A DNA stretch of 64,000 nucleotides from JBALVT01 sp965262875 (GTDB lineage: Bacteria; Pseudomonadota; Gammaproteobacteria; Pseudomonadales; Halieaceae), in NCBI GenBank assembly GCA_965262875.1, contig OZ253569.1, forward strand, positions 4,650,001 through 4,714,000. Direction: 5' to 3'. Below, piece after piece: positions 17,417 through 25,715 of the stretch. The notes below the pieces were generated by a model. It had not been told where the DNA came from. It saw nothing but the letters and a program-made list of their open reading frames with translations, and searched no databases. The position numbers and the translations under genes are program-made. Position 1 is the first letter of the stretch; each line of letters begins with the position of its first letter.

Positions 17417-18607
17417 ATGAATATTCCAAGCAAGGCACGTTTGCTGGCGCTCGCCATGGCGGCGCTGTTCCTTAGTCGAGCTGCCGTTGGGCAAAATAGC
17501 GAGTTACCGCCACTGCCTATCGAAAAAACCGGTATTGTCGAATCCTTGCCAAAACAGTATCCCCACGATTGGTTTTTGGTAGCCGACGCTTCCTTTTATC
17601 ATATGTCAGATGGCAAGATTTACGTGATGGATGTGGGCGAGGATACTGTGCCTAGTCAGGTCAAGGGTTTTGTCAACAGTTCGATGATCGGCAACCTCTA
17701 CCAATCCGCCAAGCGGGGGGAAATCTATGTCACCGAGACCTTCCACTCCCGGGGTACGCGGGGTGACAGGCTGGACGTGCTCACCATCTGGGATCAAGCC
17801 TCGCTGGCTCCCGTCGGAGAAGTCATTCTGCCGGGGGCCAAGCGGTTTACCGGTATGCCTCAACGCGACGCGCTACTGGGCATTGATAATGATCGCTGGC
17901 TGGCGGTCGCCAATTTCAGCCCCGCGACCTCTGTCACCTTGATCGATCTGGATAGCCGGGAAATCATCTCAGAGGTCCCCACCCCGGGCTGTACCCTGGT
18001 CTACCCAACGGGCAAGCTCGGGTTCAGTTCGCTGTGTGCTGACGGTCGATTTATGAGTACCGAGCTCGCCAGTGACGGCACGCTCATCAGGCAGACGCGA
18101 ACAGACGCTTTTTTTGACTCCGATACCTCGCCTATATTTGAACGCCCAGCGATAATTGGCGATACGGCCTATTTCCCATCGTTTGCGGGCCTGGTCTACC
18201 CGGTAGATCTGGGTGGCTCGGTTGCAAAAGTGGGCAAGCCCTGGAACCTGGTGCCCGAGTCCGAGCGCGATGAAAATTGGGCGCCCGGTGGTATTGGCAT
18301 CACCGGGGAAGACGACCGGGGTCGCTTCTATGTCCTGATGCATCCTGGCGCGGGCGATGGCACCCAGAACGGGGGCGGTTCCGAAGTCTGGGTCTACGAT
18401 GCGGCTAAACGTGAGCGCGTCCTGAGAATACCCCTGAAGGTGTGGGGGCTCACCCTGGCGGTGAGTCGCGGCGACAAGCCACTGTTACTGATAACCAATC
18501 CCACCGATATGAGCCTGGAACTCTACGATGCTGGCAGTGGGGACTTCATTAAAAGTATTACTGATTTTGGACAGGAGACGCCGCTCATGCTGTTCGGGAG
18601 TAAGTAG
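17417..18607 (+). CDS. aauB: TTQ amine dehydrogenase large subunit
   Basis: A 396-residue periplasmic subunit with a signal peptide (LLALAMAALFLSRAAVGQ) and a seven-bladed beta-propeller type sequence. It fits the amine dehydrogenase heavy chain family shared by methylamine and aromatic amine dehydrogenases: segments such as DWFLVADASFYHM, GDRLDVLTIWD and VWGLTLAVSRGDKPLL recur at blade positions. It binds two small subunits that carry the cofactor. An AAGGA site precedes the ATG. The stop is directly followed by the next ATG. The aromatic type is chosen from the small subunit. Confidence 0.9.
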   Translation: MNIPSKARLLALAMAALFLSRAAVGQNSELPPLPIEKTGIVESLPKQYPHDWFLVADASFYHMSDGKIYVMDVGEDTVPSQVKGFVNSSMIGNLYQSAKRGEIYVTETFHSRGTRGDRLDVLTIWDQASLAPVGEVILPGAKRFTGMPQRDALLGIDNDRWLAVANFSPATSVTLIDLDSREIISEVPTPGCTLVYPTGKLGFSSLCADGRFMSTELASDGTLIRQTRTDAFFDSDTSPIFERPAIIGDTAYFPSFAGLVYPVDLGGSVAKVGKPWNLVPESERDENWAPGGIGITGEDDRGRFYVLMHPGAGDGTQNGGGSEVWVYDAAKRERVLRIPLKVWGLTLAVSRGDKPLLLITNPTDMSLELYDAGSGDFIKSITDFGQETPLMLFGSK

Positions 18608-19141
18608 ATGATGGGCATGCCGGATTTGGTCAACAACGGTGTGGCGCTATTCTTCGTCTGGCTTTTCGCCCTCGCGGCGATCCATAAACTGCGCGCGGCG
18701 GGTGATTATCTGGCGCCGATGTCGGCCTATCTGCCAGGTTTGAGTCTCACAACAGTATCCGTGTGGGTGGTAGCAGGGGTGGAGTTGTCAGTTGCTGCGA
18801 TGGTGCTATTGCCCGGGAGTCGCCATGTTGGTTTGATTGCCAGCGCCGGGGTGCTAGTTGTCTATGCGGCTCTGATGTCCCTGCAAATAAGCCGTGGTAA
18901 CGCCGATATCAAGTGTGGCTGCGCCGGTCCTGCCTCCCAGGTTCTCGTAAGTCCCGCTTTAGTACTGCGCAATGTAATTTGCGCCGCGCTGGCGGTTCTG
19001 GCTTTGATGCCGACCACGATGGTGACGTCGGGTTTTGCGGGCTTGGGACTGACACTGTTCGTACCGGCCTTTATGATTATGGTTTATCTGTGTAGTGAGC
19101 AACTTATTGGCAATGCGCAACAAATGGTGGGAGAACACTGA
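18608..19141 (+). CDS. aauE: MauE-like membrane maturation protein
   Basis: A 177-residue inner-membrane protein with about four or five hydrophobic helices. It belongs to the MauE/DoxX-like group: FVWLFALAAIHKLRAAGDYLA at the N-terminus and the conserved Cys pair in ADIKCGCAGPASQ. Known family members help form the small subunit's disulfides together with MauD. It begins directly after the large subunit's stop codon and ends directly before the next ATG, so translation is probably coupled. Confidence 0.88.
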   Translation: MMGMPDLVNNGVALFFVWLFALAAIHKLRAAGDYLAPMSAYLPGLSLTTVSVWVVAGVELSVAAMVLLPGSRHVGLIASAGVLVVYAALMSLQISRGNADIKCGCAGPASQVLVSPALVLRNVICAALAVLALMPTTMVTSGFAGLGLTLFVPAFMIMVYLCSEQLIGNAQQMVGEH

Positions 19142-19762
19142 ATGGATCTGCTGATTGTTTCAAATATAGTATTGTGGATTGGATTTCTGGTCATGGTGGT
19201 GATTAACCTGGCCCTGGCGCGGCAGATCGGTGTGCTCTATGAGCGCGTTGCACCGGCGGGTGCCCTGATGATGAATCAGCAATTGAAAGTGGGTTCCCCG
19301 GCTCCTGAACTGGCCCTTGCCACACTGGCAGGTGGCATCGAAGAAGTGGGGAAAGTCCTAGACCAAAAATCTCAGCTGTTGTTTTTCCTGTCCCCGGACT
19401 GCCCAGTCTGCAGTGAGCTGACACCTGTTCTAAAATCCGCTGCGAAGGCCGAAGCTGACTGGTTGCGCATTACTCTGGGCAGTGACGGCGAGGAGCTAGA
19501 CCATAGCGCCTATGTCGCGAAAAAGGGCCTGGAGCACTTTCCCTATGTGGTTTCCGAGCTGTTGGGCAAAACCTACGGTGTCGCGAAACTGCCCTACGCT
19601 GTGTTAATCGATGAGAGAGGAACAATCGCCTCCATGGGTATTGTTAATTCCCGAGAGCACCTCGAGAGCCTGTTTGAAGCCAAAGAACGAAAAGTGGCTT
19701 CCATACAGGACTATATGGAAAAACAACAAGCGGTACAGTATGTGGAGGCTGACAAGGCATGA
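19142..19762 (+). CDS. aauD: MauD-like thiol-disulfide protein for small-subunit folding
   Basis: A 206-residue protein with one N-terminal membrane anchor (residues about 5-25) and a periplasmic thioredoxin-like domain. The redox motif CPVC lies at 87-90 within FFLSPDCPVCSELTP, and a cis-Pro loop in VAKLPYAVLID follows. MauD-type proteins set the many disulfides of the TTQ subunit. The stop overlaps the small-subunit start as ATGA. Confidence 0.92.
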   Translation: MDLLIVSNIVLWIGFLVMVVINLALARQIGVLYERVAPAGALMMNQQLKVGSPAPELALATLAGGIEEVGKVLDQKSQLLFFLSPDCPVCSELTPVLKSAAKAEADWLRITLGSDGEELDHSAYVAKKGLEHFPYVVSELLGKTYGVAKLPYAVLIDERGTIASMGIVNSREHLESLFEAKERKVASIQDYMEKQQAVQYVEADKA

Positions 19763-20280
19763 AACTACTCGATAAGTTATTCGAACGGCAGACCCGGCGG
19801 CTGGCACAGCACAGCTCGCGCCGCGGTATGTTGAAAGGCCTCGGTGGTTTGCTGGTTGGCAGTGCGGCCATACCGCTGTTGCCGGTCGCACGGGCATCGG
19901 CTTCCGAAAATCCGGCGCATCCGGCGGAGCAGGGCGATCCCAATAGCTGTGACTACTGGCGTTATTGCGCGATCGATGGTTTTTTATGCAGTTGTTGTGG
20001 AGGAACCTACAACAGCTGTCCTCCCGGTACCGAGATGTCGCCGGTTACCTGGATAGGCACCTGCCGCAATCCCGTTGATGGGCGCAACTACGTGATTTCC
20101 TACAATGATTGCTGCGGACGCTCTACCTGCGGTATCTGCCTGTGTCAGCGCGATGAGGGTGATCGTCCGCCGTACAGAGCGGACAAGACCAATGATATCA
20201 ACTGGTGTCTGGGAACCAGCAGTGCGGCTTACCACTGTTCAACCGCGGTGCTGGTAGGGGTGGCATTCGAAGAGCAATGA
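19759..20280 (+). CDS. aauA: Aromatic amine dehydrogenase small subunit (TTQ-bearing)
   Basis: A 173-residue precursor with a twin-arginine signal (SSRRGMLKGLGG, residues 19-30). The two tryptophans that make tryptophan tryptophylquinone should be W98 (PVTWIGTC) and W149 (NDINWCLG). Fourteen cysteines follow the pattern of the Alcaligenes aromatic enzyme rather than the methylamine enzyme, as do CAIDGFLCSCCGGT and HCSTAVLVG. It deaminates primary amines to aldehydes in the periplasm and passes electrons to a carrier. No MauG-like diheme enzyme, needed for TTQ in known systems, is encoded in this window. Confidence 0.92.
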   Translation: MKLLDKLFERQTRRLAQHSSRRGMLKGLGGLLVGSAAIPLLPVARASASENPAHPAEQGDPNSCDYWRYCAIDGFLCSCCGGTYNSCPPGTEMSPVTWIGTCRNPVDGRNYVISYNDCCGRSTCGICLCQRDEGDRPPYRADKTNDINWCLGTSSAAYHCSTAVLVGVAFEEQ

Positions 20281-20693
20281 AATCGCTGCTGCTGATTTGT
20301 TTGTTACTTAGCACTGGTGTGCAGGCGCAGGAGATCAATGCTCGTCGCGCCCAGTTTAACTACCAGATGTCCTGCCAGGGTTGTCATGCCCCCGACGGGG
20401 CAGGTGCTGCCACCGTGCCCCCTCTTAAGGATCATATAGGCCGCTTCTTGAATTCACAGGCCGGCAGAGAATATCTGGTAAGAGTGCCAGGCTCTGCCAC
20501 TTCGGCACTGGATGATGGGCAGCTGGCGGAAGTACTCAATTGGATTGTGCTGCAATTCTCGGGGTCCAGCGCGGACGACGGATTTCAGCGTTATACCGCA
20601 GCGGAAGTTGCAGGCTTGCGCCAGCATCCACTCAAAGAAGTGGTGCACTTCAGGCAACAGTTATTAGCGGAACTCGAGAAGACCGGAGAGTAA
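20277..20693 (+). CDS. Monoheme c-type cytochrome of the amine dehydrogenase operon
   Basis: A 138-residue exported protein with signal peptide MKSLLLICLLLSTGVQAQ and one heme site CQGCH near residue 34. The start is ATG at 20277, overlapping the small-subunit stop (ATGA); the longer open frame from 20205 overlaps the previous gene too far. It is a likely partner or electron carrier for the dehydrogenase. The Met heme ligand is not obvious. The next cytochrome begins 6 bp later. Confidence 0.82.
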   Translation: MKSLLLICLLLSTGVQAQEINARRAQFNYQMSCQGCHAPDGAGAATVPPLKDHIGRFLNSQAGREYLVRVPGSATSALDDGQLAEVLNWIVLQFSGSSADDGFQRYTAAEVAGLRQHPLKEVVHFRQQLLAELEKTGE

Positions 20694-20698
20694 TCGTA

Positions 20699-21256
20699 AT
20701 GAAAAATTGGATTATAGTGAGTGTCGTGCTGTTTTTTTATGGCCCGGTCCTATCGGCACAGGAGGCACCGGCGAAGGCAGCCACCTGCGCTGCTTGTCAT
20801 GGCACCGCCGGGGTTTCAAGCAATCCCCAATGGCCCAGCCTGGCCGGGCAAAAGGCTGGCTATCTCGCCACCCAAATCAGAGCATTTCGCGATGGTAGTA
20901 GGGTGAATTCTCTTATGGCGCCAATGATGGTGGGGATTTCGGACAAAGAGATTATGGCCCTTGCCAGCTATTACGCCGGACAAGCGCCGACCACCGCGGC
21001 AAGCGGAAACTCCGACCTGGTGGCAACGGGTGAAAATCTGGCGGCCTATTGCAAGGCTTGCCACGGGATGCAGGGCAAACCGGTTGCGGAGGCCTGGCCC
21101 AACCTGGCCGGGCAACAGGCCGTCTATCTACAGCAGCAACTCTCGTCCTTTAAAAGCGGAGAACGTATAAACGCCCATATGCAGACGGTATTGCAACCAT
21201 TTGGGGAGGCCGAGTTTGCTGCTTTGGCGGCGTACTACAGCCAGCTGTCGCCCTAA
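20699..21256 (+). CDS. Diheme cytochrome c4-type protein
   Basis: A 185-residue periplasmic protein with a signal peptide (MKNWIIVSVVLFFYGPVLSA) and two repeated cytochrome c domains. The heme sites are CAACH (about residue 32) and CKACH (about residue 122), each followed by a WPxLAGQ...YL repeat, as in cytochrome c4. Probable role: carrying electrons from the amine dehydrogenase to the terminal oxidase. ATG at 20699 is chosen, as the signal peptide starts there. A 7-bp hairpin (CTGGCCT/AGGCCAG, 21259-21281) follows but lacks a U-tract. Confidence 0.88.
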   Translation: MKNWIIVSVVLFFYGPVLSAQEAPAKAATCAACHGTAGVSSNPQWPSLAGQKAGYLATQIRAFRDGSRVNSLMAPMMVGISDKEIMALASYYAGQAPTTAASGNSDLVATGENLAAYCKACHGMQGKPVAEAWPNLAGQQAVYLQQQLSSFKSGERINAHMQTVLQPFGEAEFAALAAYYSQLSP

Positions 21257-21662
21257 GCCTGGCCTCTAAAGAGCAGGCCAGCGTCGGCTGGAACGGCCCG
21301 GTACACTCCATCCCAATTTTGTGAAGGACAATGCCTTGTTGCAAAAACTGATTCTGGCCGGACTCGTCGCAGTAATGGCGGTATCCACGGATCTGTACTT
21401 AGCGGGAATTCCGCAGATGGTAGCGGATCTCGGTGCCAGCAACAGTCAGGGCCAGTTGACCCTGAGTGTGTTTCTGTTTGGTTTTGCTGTGGGGCAAATG
21501 TTTTACGGGAGTATTTCCGACCAGTTCGGGAGAAAGCCCGCACTGTTTGTTGGGCTCTCCATCTATATTCTCGGGTCAATCGTAAGCGCCCCTAAATCAG
21601 CACCTATTTTTTTGTAAGAGTTCCCGCCAGACTTTCTCCTGATAACCACACAGGAGCAAATC

Positions 21663-21983
21663 ATGAACGATATCACTCAGCCCCAGCCACAAGGTATTGA
21701 CTGGAAGCAGCAAATACAAACCTGGAAACTGTCGGGCTTGTCCCAGACCCGGTTTTGCAAACACAATCACCTGACTTACCATCGCTTTGTGTACTGGCAT
21801 CGGAAGTTTGACGATACCATCCGTGTGTCTTCTATAAAACAAGACCAAGGTGGCTTTGCCGCAGTGAGTGTCAGACCTGACGCCGATCGGGGGCTAACCT
21901 TGTCACTGCCCAACGGATTCATTGTGCGAGGTATCTGTGCCGATAACGTGCCGGTGGTGCGCCAGCTACTGGAGCAGCTGTGA
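21663..21983 (+). CDS. tnpA: IS66 accessory protein TnpA
   Basis: A 106-residue protein of the IS66 TnpA (OrfA) type. The N-terminal helix-turn-helix-like WKLSGLSQTRFCKHNHLTYHRF is typical, with a variable C-terminal half. CAGGAG precedes the ATG. Its stop overlaps the GTG start of the next gene, as usual in IS66. Confidence 0.88.
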   Translation: MNDITQPQPQGIDWKQQIQTWKLSGLSQTRFCKHNHLTYHRFVYWHRKFDDTIRVSSIKQDQGGFAAVSVRPDADRGLTLSLPNGFIVRGICADNVPVVRQLLEQL

Positions 21984-22348
21984 CTACTCGCTATTTCCGT
22001 CCGGCCGATGACATGTCGCGGATCTACCTGTACCGGGACCCAGTAGACTTTAGAAAAGCCAGTGCAGGGCTGGCTGCCATCGTTGAGCGAGAGCTGGGCC
22101 ACAATCCCTTCGACGGCGGCCTGTACGCCTTCACCAACCGGCGGCGCAACAAGATCAAGTGCCTGTACTGGGAAGATAATGGCTTTGTGCTCTACTACAA
22201 GGCCCTTGCCGAGGAGAAATTCCGCTGGCCTCGCCGTGGTGATGAAGTTGTTTCACTGACAGGACAACAGATCAATTGGCTGCTCGACGGGTACGACATC
22301 ATGCTGATGACCGGGCATAAAAAATTGCATTATGAGTCTGTATTTTAA
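21980..22348 (+). CDS. tnpB: IS66 accessory protein TnpB
   Basis: A 122-residue protein of the IS66 Orf2 family, with the hallmark YLYRDPVDFRKASAGLAAIV and FTNRRRNKIKCLYWEDNGF. It starts at GTG 21980 inside the tnpA stop region. The family is required for IS66 transposition but its exact biochemical role is not established. Confidence 0.92.
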   Translation: MTTRYFRPADDMSRIYLYRDPVDFRKASAGLAAIVERELGHNPFDGGLYAFTNRRRNKIKCLYWEDNGFVLYYKALAEEKFRWPRRGDEVVSLTGQQINWLLDGYDIMLMTGHKKLHYESVF

Positions 22349-23990
22349 AGCTTTTTGTCGCCATGAATGTTATAATTACGCCATGCAATCGGCGATAAAA
22401 AAGCAACAAAAACAAGGCGGTTACGAGGGGCTTGGTGTCTCGGAACTGCTTGCAGCCCTCGCTGTAAAAGACCAGATTCTTGAAGAAAAAGACGAGGTTC
22501 ACCAGAAACACCTCGGCGACAAAAACCACATCATCCTTGAACAGGGTAAACGCATTGTCCTGCTCGAAGAATACTTGCGCCTGGCCACGGTACAGAAATT
22601 CGGAGCCAGTAGTGAGAAACTGGCGTTTCAGTCTGATTTGTTCGACGAGGTTGAAATCGAAGTCGCCCTGAGTGAGCTCGAAGAGCAACTGCCTGAAGAA
22701 GACCGGGTTCGGCCTCAAAAGAAGAAAAGAAAGCGCGGGTTTAGCGACAAGCTGCAACGGGTGCAGATACACCTCACACTTTCAGATGAGGAAAAGGATG
22801 GGGCCACCAAAACCTTCTTCACCAAGGTCAAGGAGGAGCTGGAGTTTATTCCCGCCCAGGTCAAGGTGTTGGAATACTGGCAGGAGAAGGCGGTATTCAA
22901 TATTGACGGTGAAGATGTCATTGTCGCCGCACAGCGCCCCGCTCATCCGCTGGGGAAATGCTTTGCCAGTCCTGCATTGCTGGCCTACATCATTGCCTCC
23001 AAATACGCCGATGGACTGCCGCTATACCGCCTGGAGGGGATGCTCAAGCGTTACGGCGGTGATATCAGCCGCTCCAACATGGCCCACTGGATTGTACGGC
23101 TTCAGGATGTATTCCAGCCCTTGATCAACTTGATCCGGGAGGTTCAGCTTGAGGGGAATTACCTGCAGGCGGATGAGACGCGCATACAAGTCTTGAAGGA
23201 AACGGGCAAAACGGCCCAATCGGATAAATGGATGTGGGTGATACGCGGCGGCCCGCCGGATAAACAATCAGTGCTGTTCGAATACGACCCCTCACGTGCT
23301 GGCGCGGTGGCGGAGCGCCTGCTGGATGGCTTTGGTGGTGTGTTGCAGGCCGACGGCTATTCCGGTTACAGCAAGGTGTGCCGGATAGCGGGCATTACCC
23401 GAATTGGATGCTTTGACCATGCCCGGCGCAAGTTCGTTGAAGCCAGCCGGGCGGCGGAAACCAGGAGCACCAAAAAGAAAGTGGGGCAACCCACCAAGGC
23501 TGACGTTGCACTCAGTAAAATACGAAGGCTGTATGCGATAGAGAAATCGATCAAGGATCTGGAGCACGACAAGAAAAAACAGGCAAGGCAGTCACTCAGC
23601 GTGCCGATTCTCGAGGACCTGAAGCCATGGCTGGAGAAGAACGTCAGCCGGGTGCCCAAAGATAGCCTGACCCACAAGGCCATAACGTACACACTGAACC
23701 AATGGGAGTACCTGATTGGCTATTGCGAGGACGGCCAGTTGAATATCAGCAATGCGCTGGCTGAGAATGCGATCAGGCCCTTTGCGGTTGGTCGGCGCGC
23801 CTGGCTATTCGCAGATACCTCCTGCGGGGCCCGAGCCAGTGCGACCTGTTATAGTTTAGTGGAATCGGCAAAGGCGAACGGCCTGGAACCTTATGCTTAC
23901 CTCCAGCATGTGCTGGCGCACATTGCGGCGGCAGATACGGTGGAGAAGCTTGAAGCATTACTGCCCTGGAACATGGAAATCGAAGAATAA
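22332..23990 (+). CDS. tnpC: IS66 transposase TnpC
   Basis: The product has an N-terminal coiled-coil/leucine-zipper region (residues about 30-90), a basic linker, a zinc-finger-like segment and the IS66 DDE core: YLQADETRIQV (Asp), LQADGYSGYSKV (Asp) and NALAENAIRPFAVGRRAWLF (Glu). The C-terminal domain ends SYLQHVLAHI-like (AYLQHVLAHIAAADTVEKLE). ATG at 22332 overlaps tnpB; ATG at 22383 (MQSAIKK) is an alternative, and neither has a clear ribosome site. It is intact. Confidence 0.92.
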   Translation: MSLYFKAFCRHECYNYAMQSAIKKQQKQGGYEGLGVSELLAALAVKDQILEEKDEVHQKHLGDKNHIILEQGKRIVLLEEYLRLATVQKFGASSEKLAFQSDLFDEVEIEVALSELEEQLPEEDRVRPQKKKRKRGFSDKLQRVQIHLTLSDEEKDGATKTFFTKVKEELEFIPAQVKVLEYWQEKAVFNIDGEDVIVAAQRPAHPLGKCFASPALLAYIIASKYADGLPLYRLEGMLKRYGGDISRSNMAHWIVRLQDVFQPLINLIREVQLEGNYLQADETRIQVLKETGKTAQSDKWMWVIRGGPPDKQSVLFEYDPSRAGAVAERLLDGFGGVLQADGYSGYSKVCRIAGITRIGCFDHARRKFVEASRAAETRSTKKKVGQPTKADVALSKIRRLYAIEKSIKDLEHDKKKQARQSLSVPILEDLKPWLEKNVSRVPKDSLTHKAITYTLNQWEYLIGYCEDGQLNISNALAENAIRPFAVGRRAWLFADTSCGARASATCYSLVESAKANGLEPYAYLQHVLAHIAAADTVEKLEALLPWNMEIEE

Positions 23991-24995
23991 CGGCGAGGTA
24001 AAGCGATCTACTGTCTAGCGGCTCGCAGACAAAATCAATAGGGTCGATTTAAGTGCGCTTACGGTCAATCGCCTGTGTACTTTCCCCGGATATCAGCGCA
24101 TTGATTACCGGTCGCTTTATTCAGGGGCTCGGTGGTGCCGCCGGGCCCGTGCTCGCCAGGGCGATTGTCTCCGATAGTTACGACCGGCCCAATGCCGCGC
24201 GAATAATGGCCGGTATCGCCGGTATCATGGCATTGGTACCCGCCGTGGCCCCGGTGTTTGGCAGTTGGTTGCTGTACTTTTTTGACTGGCGTTCTCACTT
24301 TGTGTTGCTACTGCTATTGGGCCTACTGACGGTCGTTGGGGTAAAAATGCTGCCAGAGACCTGCACCACCATGGGTAAGTCACCCCTGAGATTGGGCACC
24401 ATTTTCAGTCAGTTTCCCCTGTGTCTCCGCAACCGCCAGTTTCTGGGATACACGCTGTGTGGGGGCGCGACTTACGCCGGCATGTTCTGTTATATGTCGA
24501 CGACATCTTTTATCATGATTGAGCTACTGGGTATCGCTCCCGAGATGTTTGGGTATACAGCGTTGTTCGTGGTGATTGGTTATATCAGCGGCGCTACTTT
24601 GTGTTCGCGGAAAGTCCAGTCCTGGGGAAGTATTCGGGTGATGGGGCTGGGTCAGTGGGTGGGCTTGACCGGGGCAGCCTTGTTGTTAGTGCTGGCCGTC
24701 GGGGAGATTTATGCCCTGGTACCTGTTCTATTGGCTTTTTTCCTGGTCTTCATGGCCAGCGGACTGTGTCTCTCCATCAGCCAGATGGGGGCTATCGCGG
24801 AAATGCACGCGGCGGCGGGCAAGGCCTCCTCGGTGTTTGGTGTACTGCAGGTGGCGTTTGCGGCCGGTTTGGGTTTTCTCGTCGGCCTCTTTTATGATGA
24901 CACTTTGCTACCCACGGCCCTGGGGATTGGCACGGCGATGCTTCTTTCTTTTGCTGGTTATTTAATCGTCAGGCAGCCGGCACGATAAGGCAGTA

Positions 24996-25715
24996 TCACG
25001 CTTTCTGTTGGCCTAATATTTGCAAATACCTGCCCCTGAGTTCTGCCATATGGTCTGCCAGCGTTTTCACCCGCCACTCACGGGTGTCTATCGGCGGCAG
25101 TACGTCGACTTTAACAAGGGCCGGGTGATAATCCGTTTCGCCCTTCGGTTGGGCGTCGATCGAATTGTGGATCACGATAGGTATGATGGGAACGCCGGCA
25201 CGCAAGGCGGTGAGAAAAGCGCCCTTATTAAACTGACCTAGGGTTGTGGAATGACTGCGTTTACCCTCGGGAAAAATCGCCGCTGAGCGTCCGTCCCCAC
25301 GAATAGCATTGACCATGGCTTGCATGGCGCTGCCCGCACTGGCGGCATTTTGCCGATCCACAAGGACCAGGCCGCCCCATTGCATCAATCGGCCCCGGAT
25401 TCGCTGCCGTGACAACTCGGTTTTGCCCATAATGGCGATATCCCGGCGGATTAGTTTGGCCACGAGGAAACCGTCGGCATTGCTCTGGTGATTGAGAATA
25501 AAGACCGCCGGGCGGGGAGACGTGAGATGTTCTTCCCCGGTGATATCGACGGAAAGACCGATCAGTTTGCAGCTCATATCGGCCCATAATGCGGTGCAAA
25601 AATTAATGGCTTTGCGCCGCGAGCAAGTGAGTAGTAAGACTGGCAATCCAGCGAGCACCGCCAGCGGCATGGTCAGGGGCAGGAGTGTGGAGCAGATCAG
25701 GCGCATGACTTTCAT
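24996..25715 (-). CDS. PlsC-type lysophospholipid acyltransferase
   Basis: A 239-residue inner-membrane 1-acyl-glycerol-phosphate acyltransferase family protein. The catalytic HX4D motif is in FILNHQSNADGF, and the glycerol-phosphate-binding motif is IFPEGKRS. One or two hydrophobic helices lie at the N-terminus. Its ATG shares one base with the stop of the regulator gene upstream (TGATG), so the pair is an operon. It ends 7 bp from the convergent efflux gene. A link to amine catabolism is not evident. Confidence 0.88.
   Translation of the reverse strand: MKVMRLICSTLLPLTMPLAVLAGLPVLLLTCSRRKAINFCTALWADMSCKLIGLSVDITGEEHLTSPRPAVFILNHQSNADGFLVAKLIRRDIAIMGKTELSRQRIRGRLMQWGGLVLVDRQNAASAGSAMQAMVNAIRGDGRSAAIFPEGKRSHSTTLGQFNKGAFLTALRAGVPIIPIVIHNSIDAQPKGETDYHPALVKVDVLPPIDTREWRVKTLADHMAELRGRYLQILGQQKA

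Larger units (their letters stand above)
21582..24062 (+). mobile_element. Complete IS66-family element
   Basis: A 2481-bp element with ends GTAAGCGCCCCTAAATC (left) and GTAAGCGCACTTAAATC (right, inward). It is flanked by an exact 8-bp duplication GGTCAATC (21574-21581 and 24063-24070), the length typical of IS66. It contains the standard three genes. Confidence 0.95.
21321..24988 (+). pseudogene. Bcr/CflA-type MFS efflux gene split by IS66
   Basis: The N-terminal part (21321-21581) encodes helices 1-3, including the MFS signature YGSISDQFGRKPALF. The rest (24071-24988) resumes in the same frame. Removing the IS66 element and one copy of its 8-bp duplication rejoins ILGS and IACVLSPD to give a 392-residue drug/H+ antiporter-like protein of normal length. 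As it stands the gene is interrupted. The start is GTG at 21321 with no clear ribosome site. Before the insertion it probably exported toxic amines or other compounds; the substrate is unknown. Confidence 0.88.

Noticed and set aside
19759..20280. Methylamine dehydrogenase (MauA) as identity of the small subunit
   Set aside because: The pattern around both TTQ tryptophans, the CSCCGG segment and the 14 cysteines fit the aromatic amine enzyme better. The neighbouring aldehyde dehydrogenase and paa genes agree.
21259..21281. Hairpin CTGGCCT/AGGCCAG as terminator after the cytochrome genes
   Set aside because: The stem is only 7 bp and there is no U-tract after it, so it is mentioned only in the cytochrome entry.
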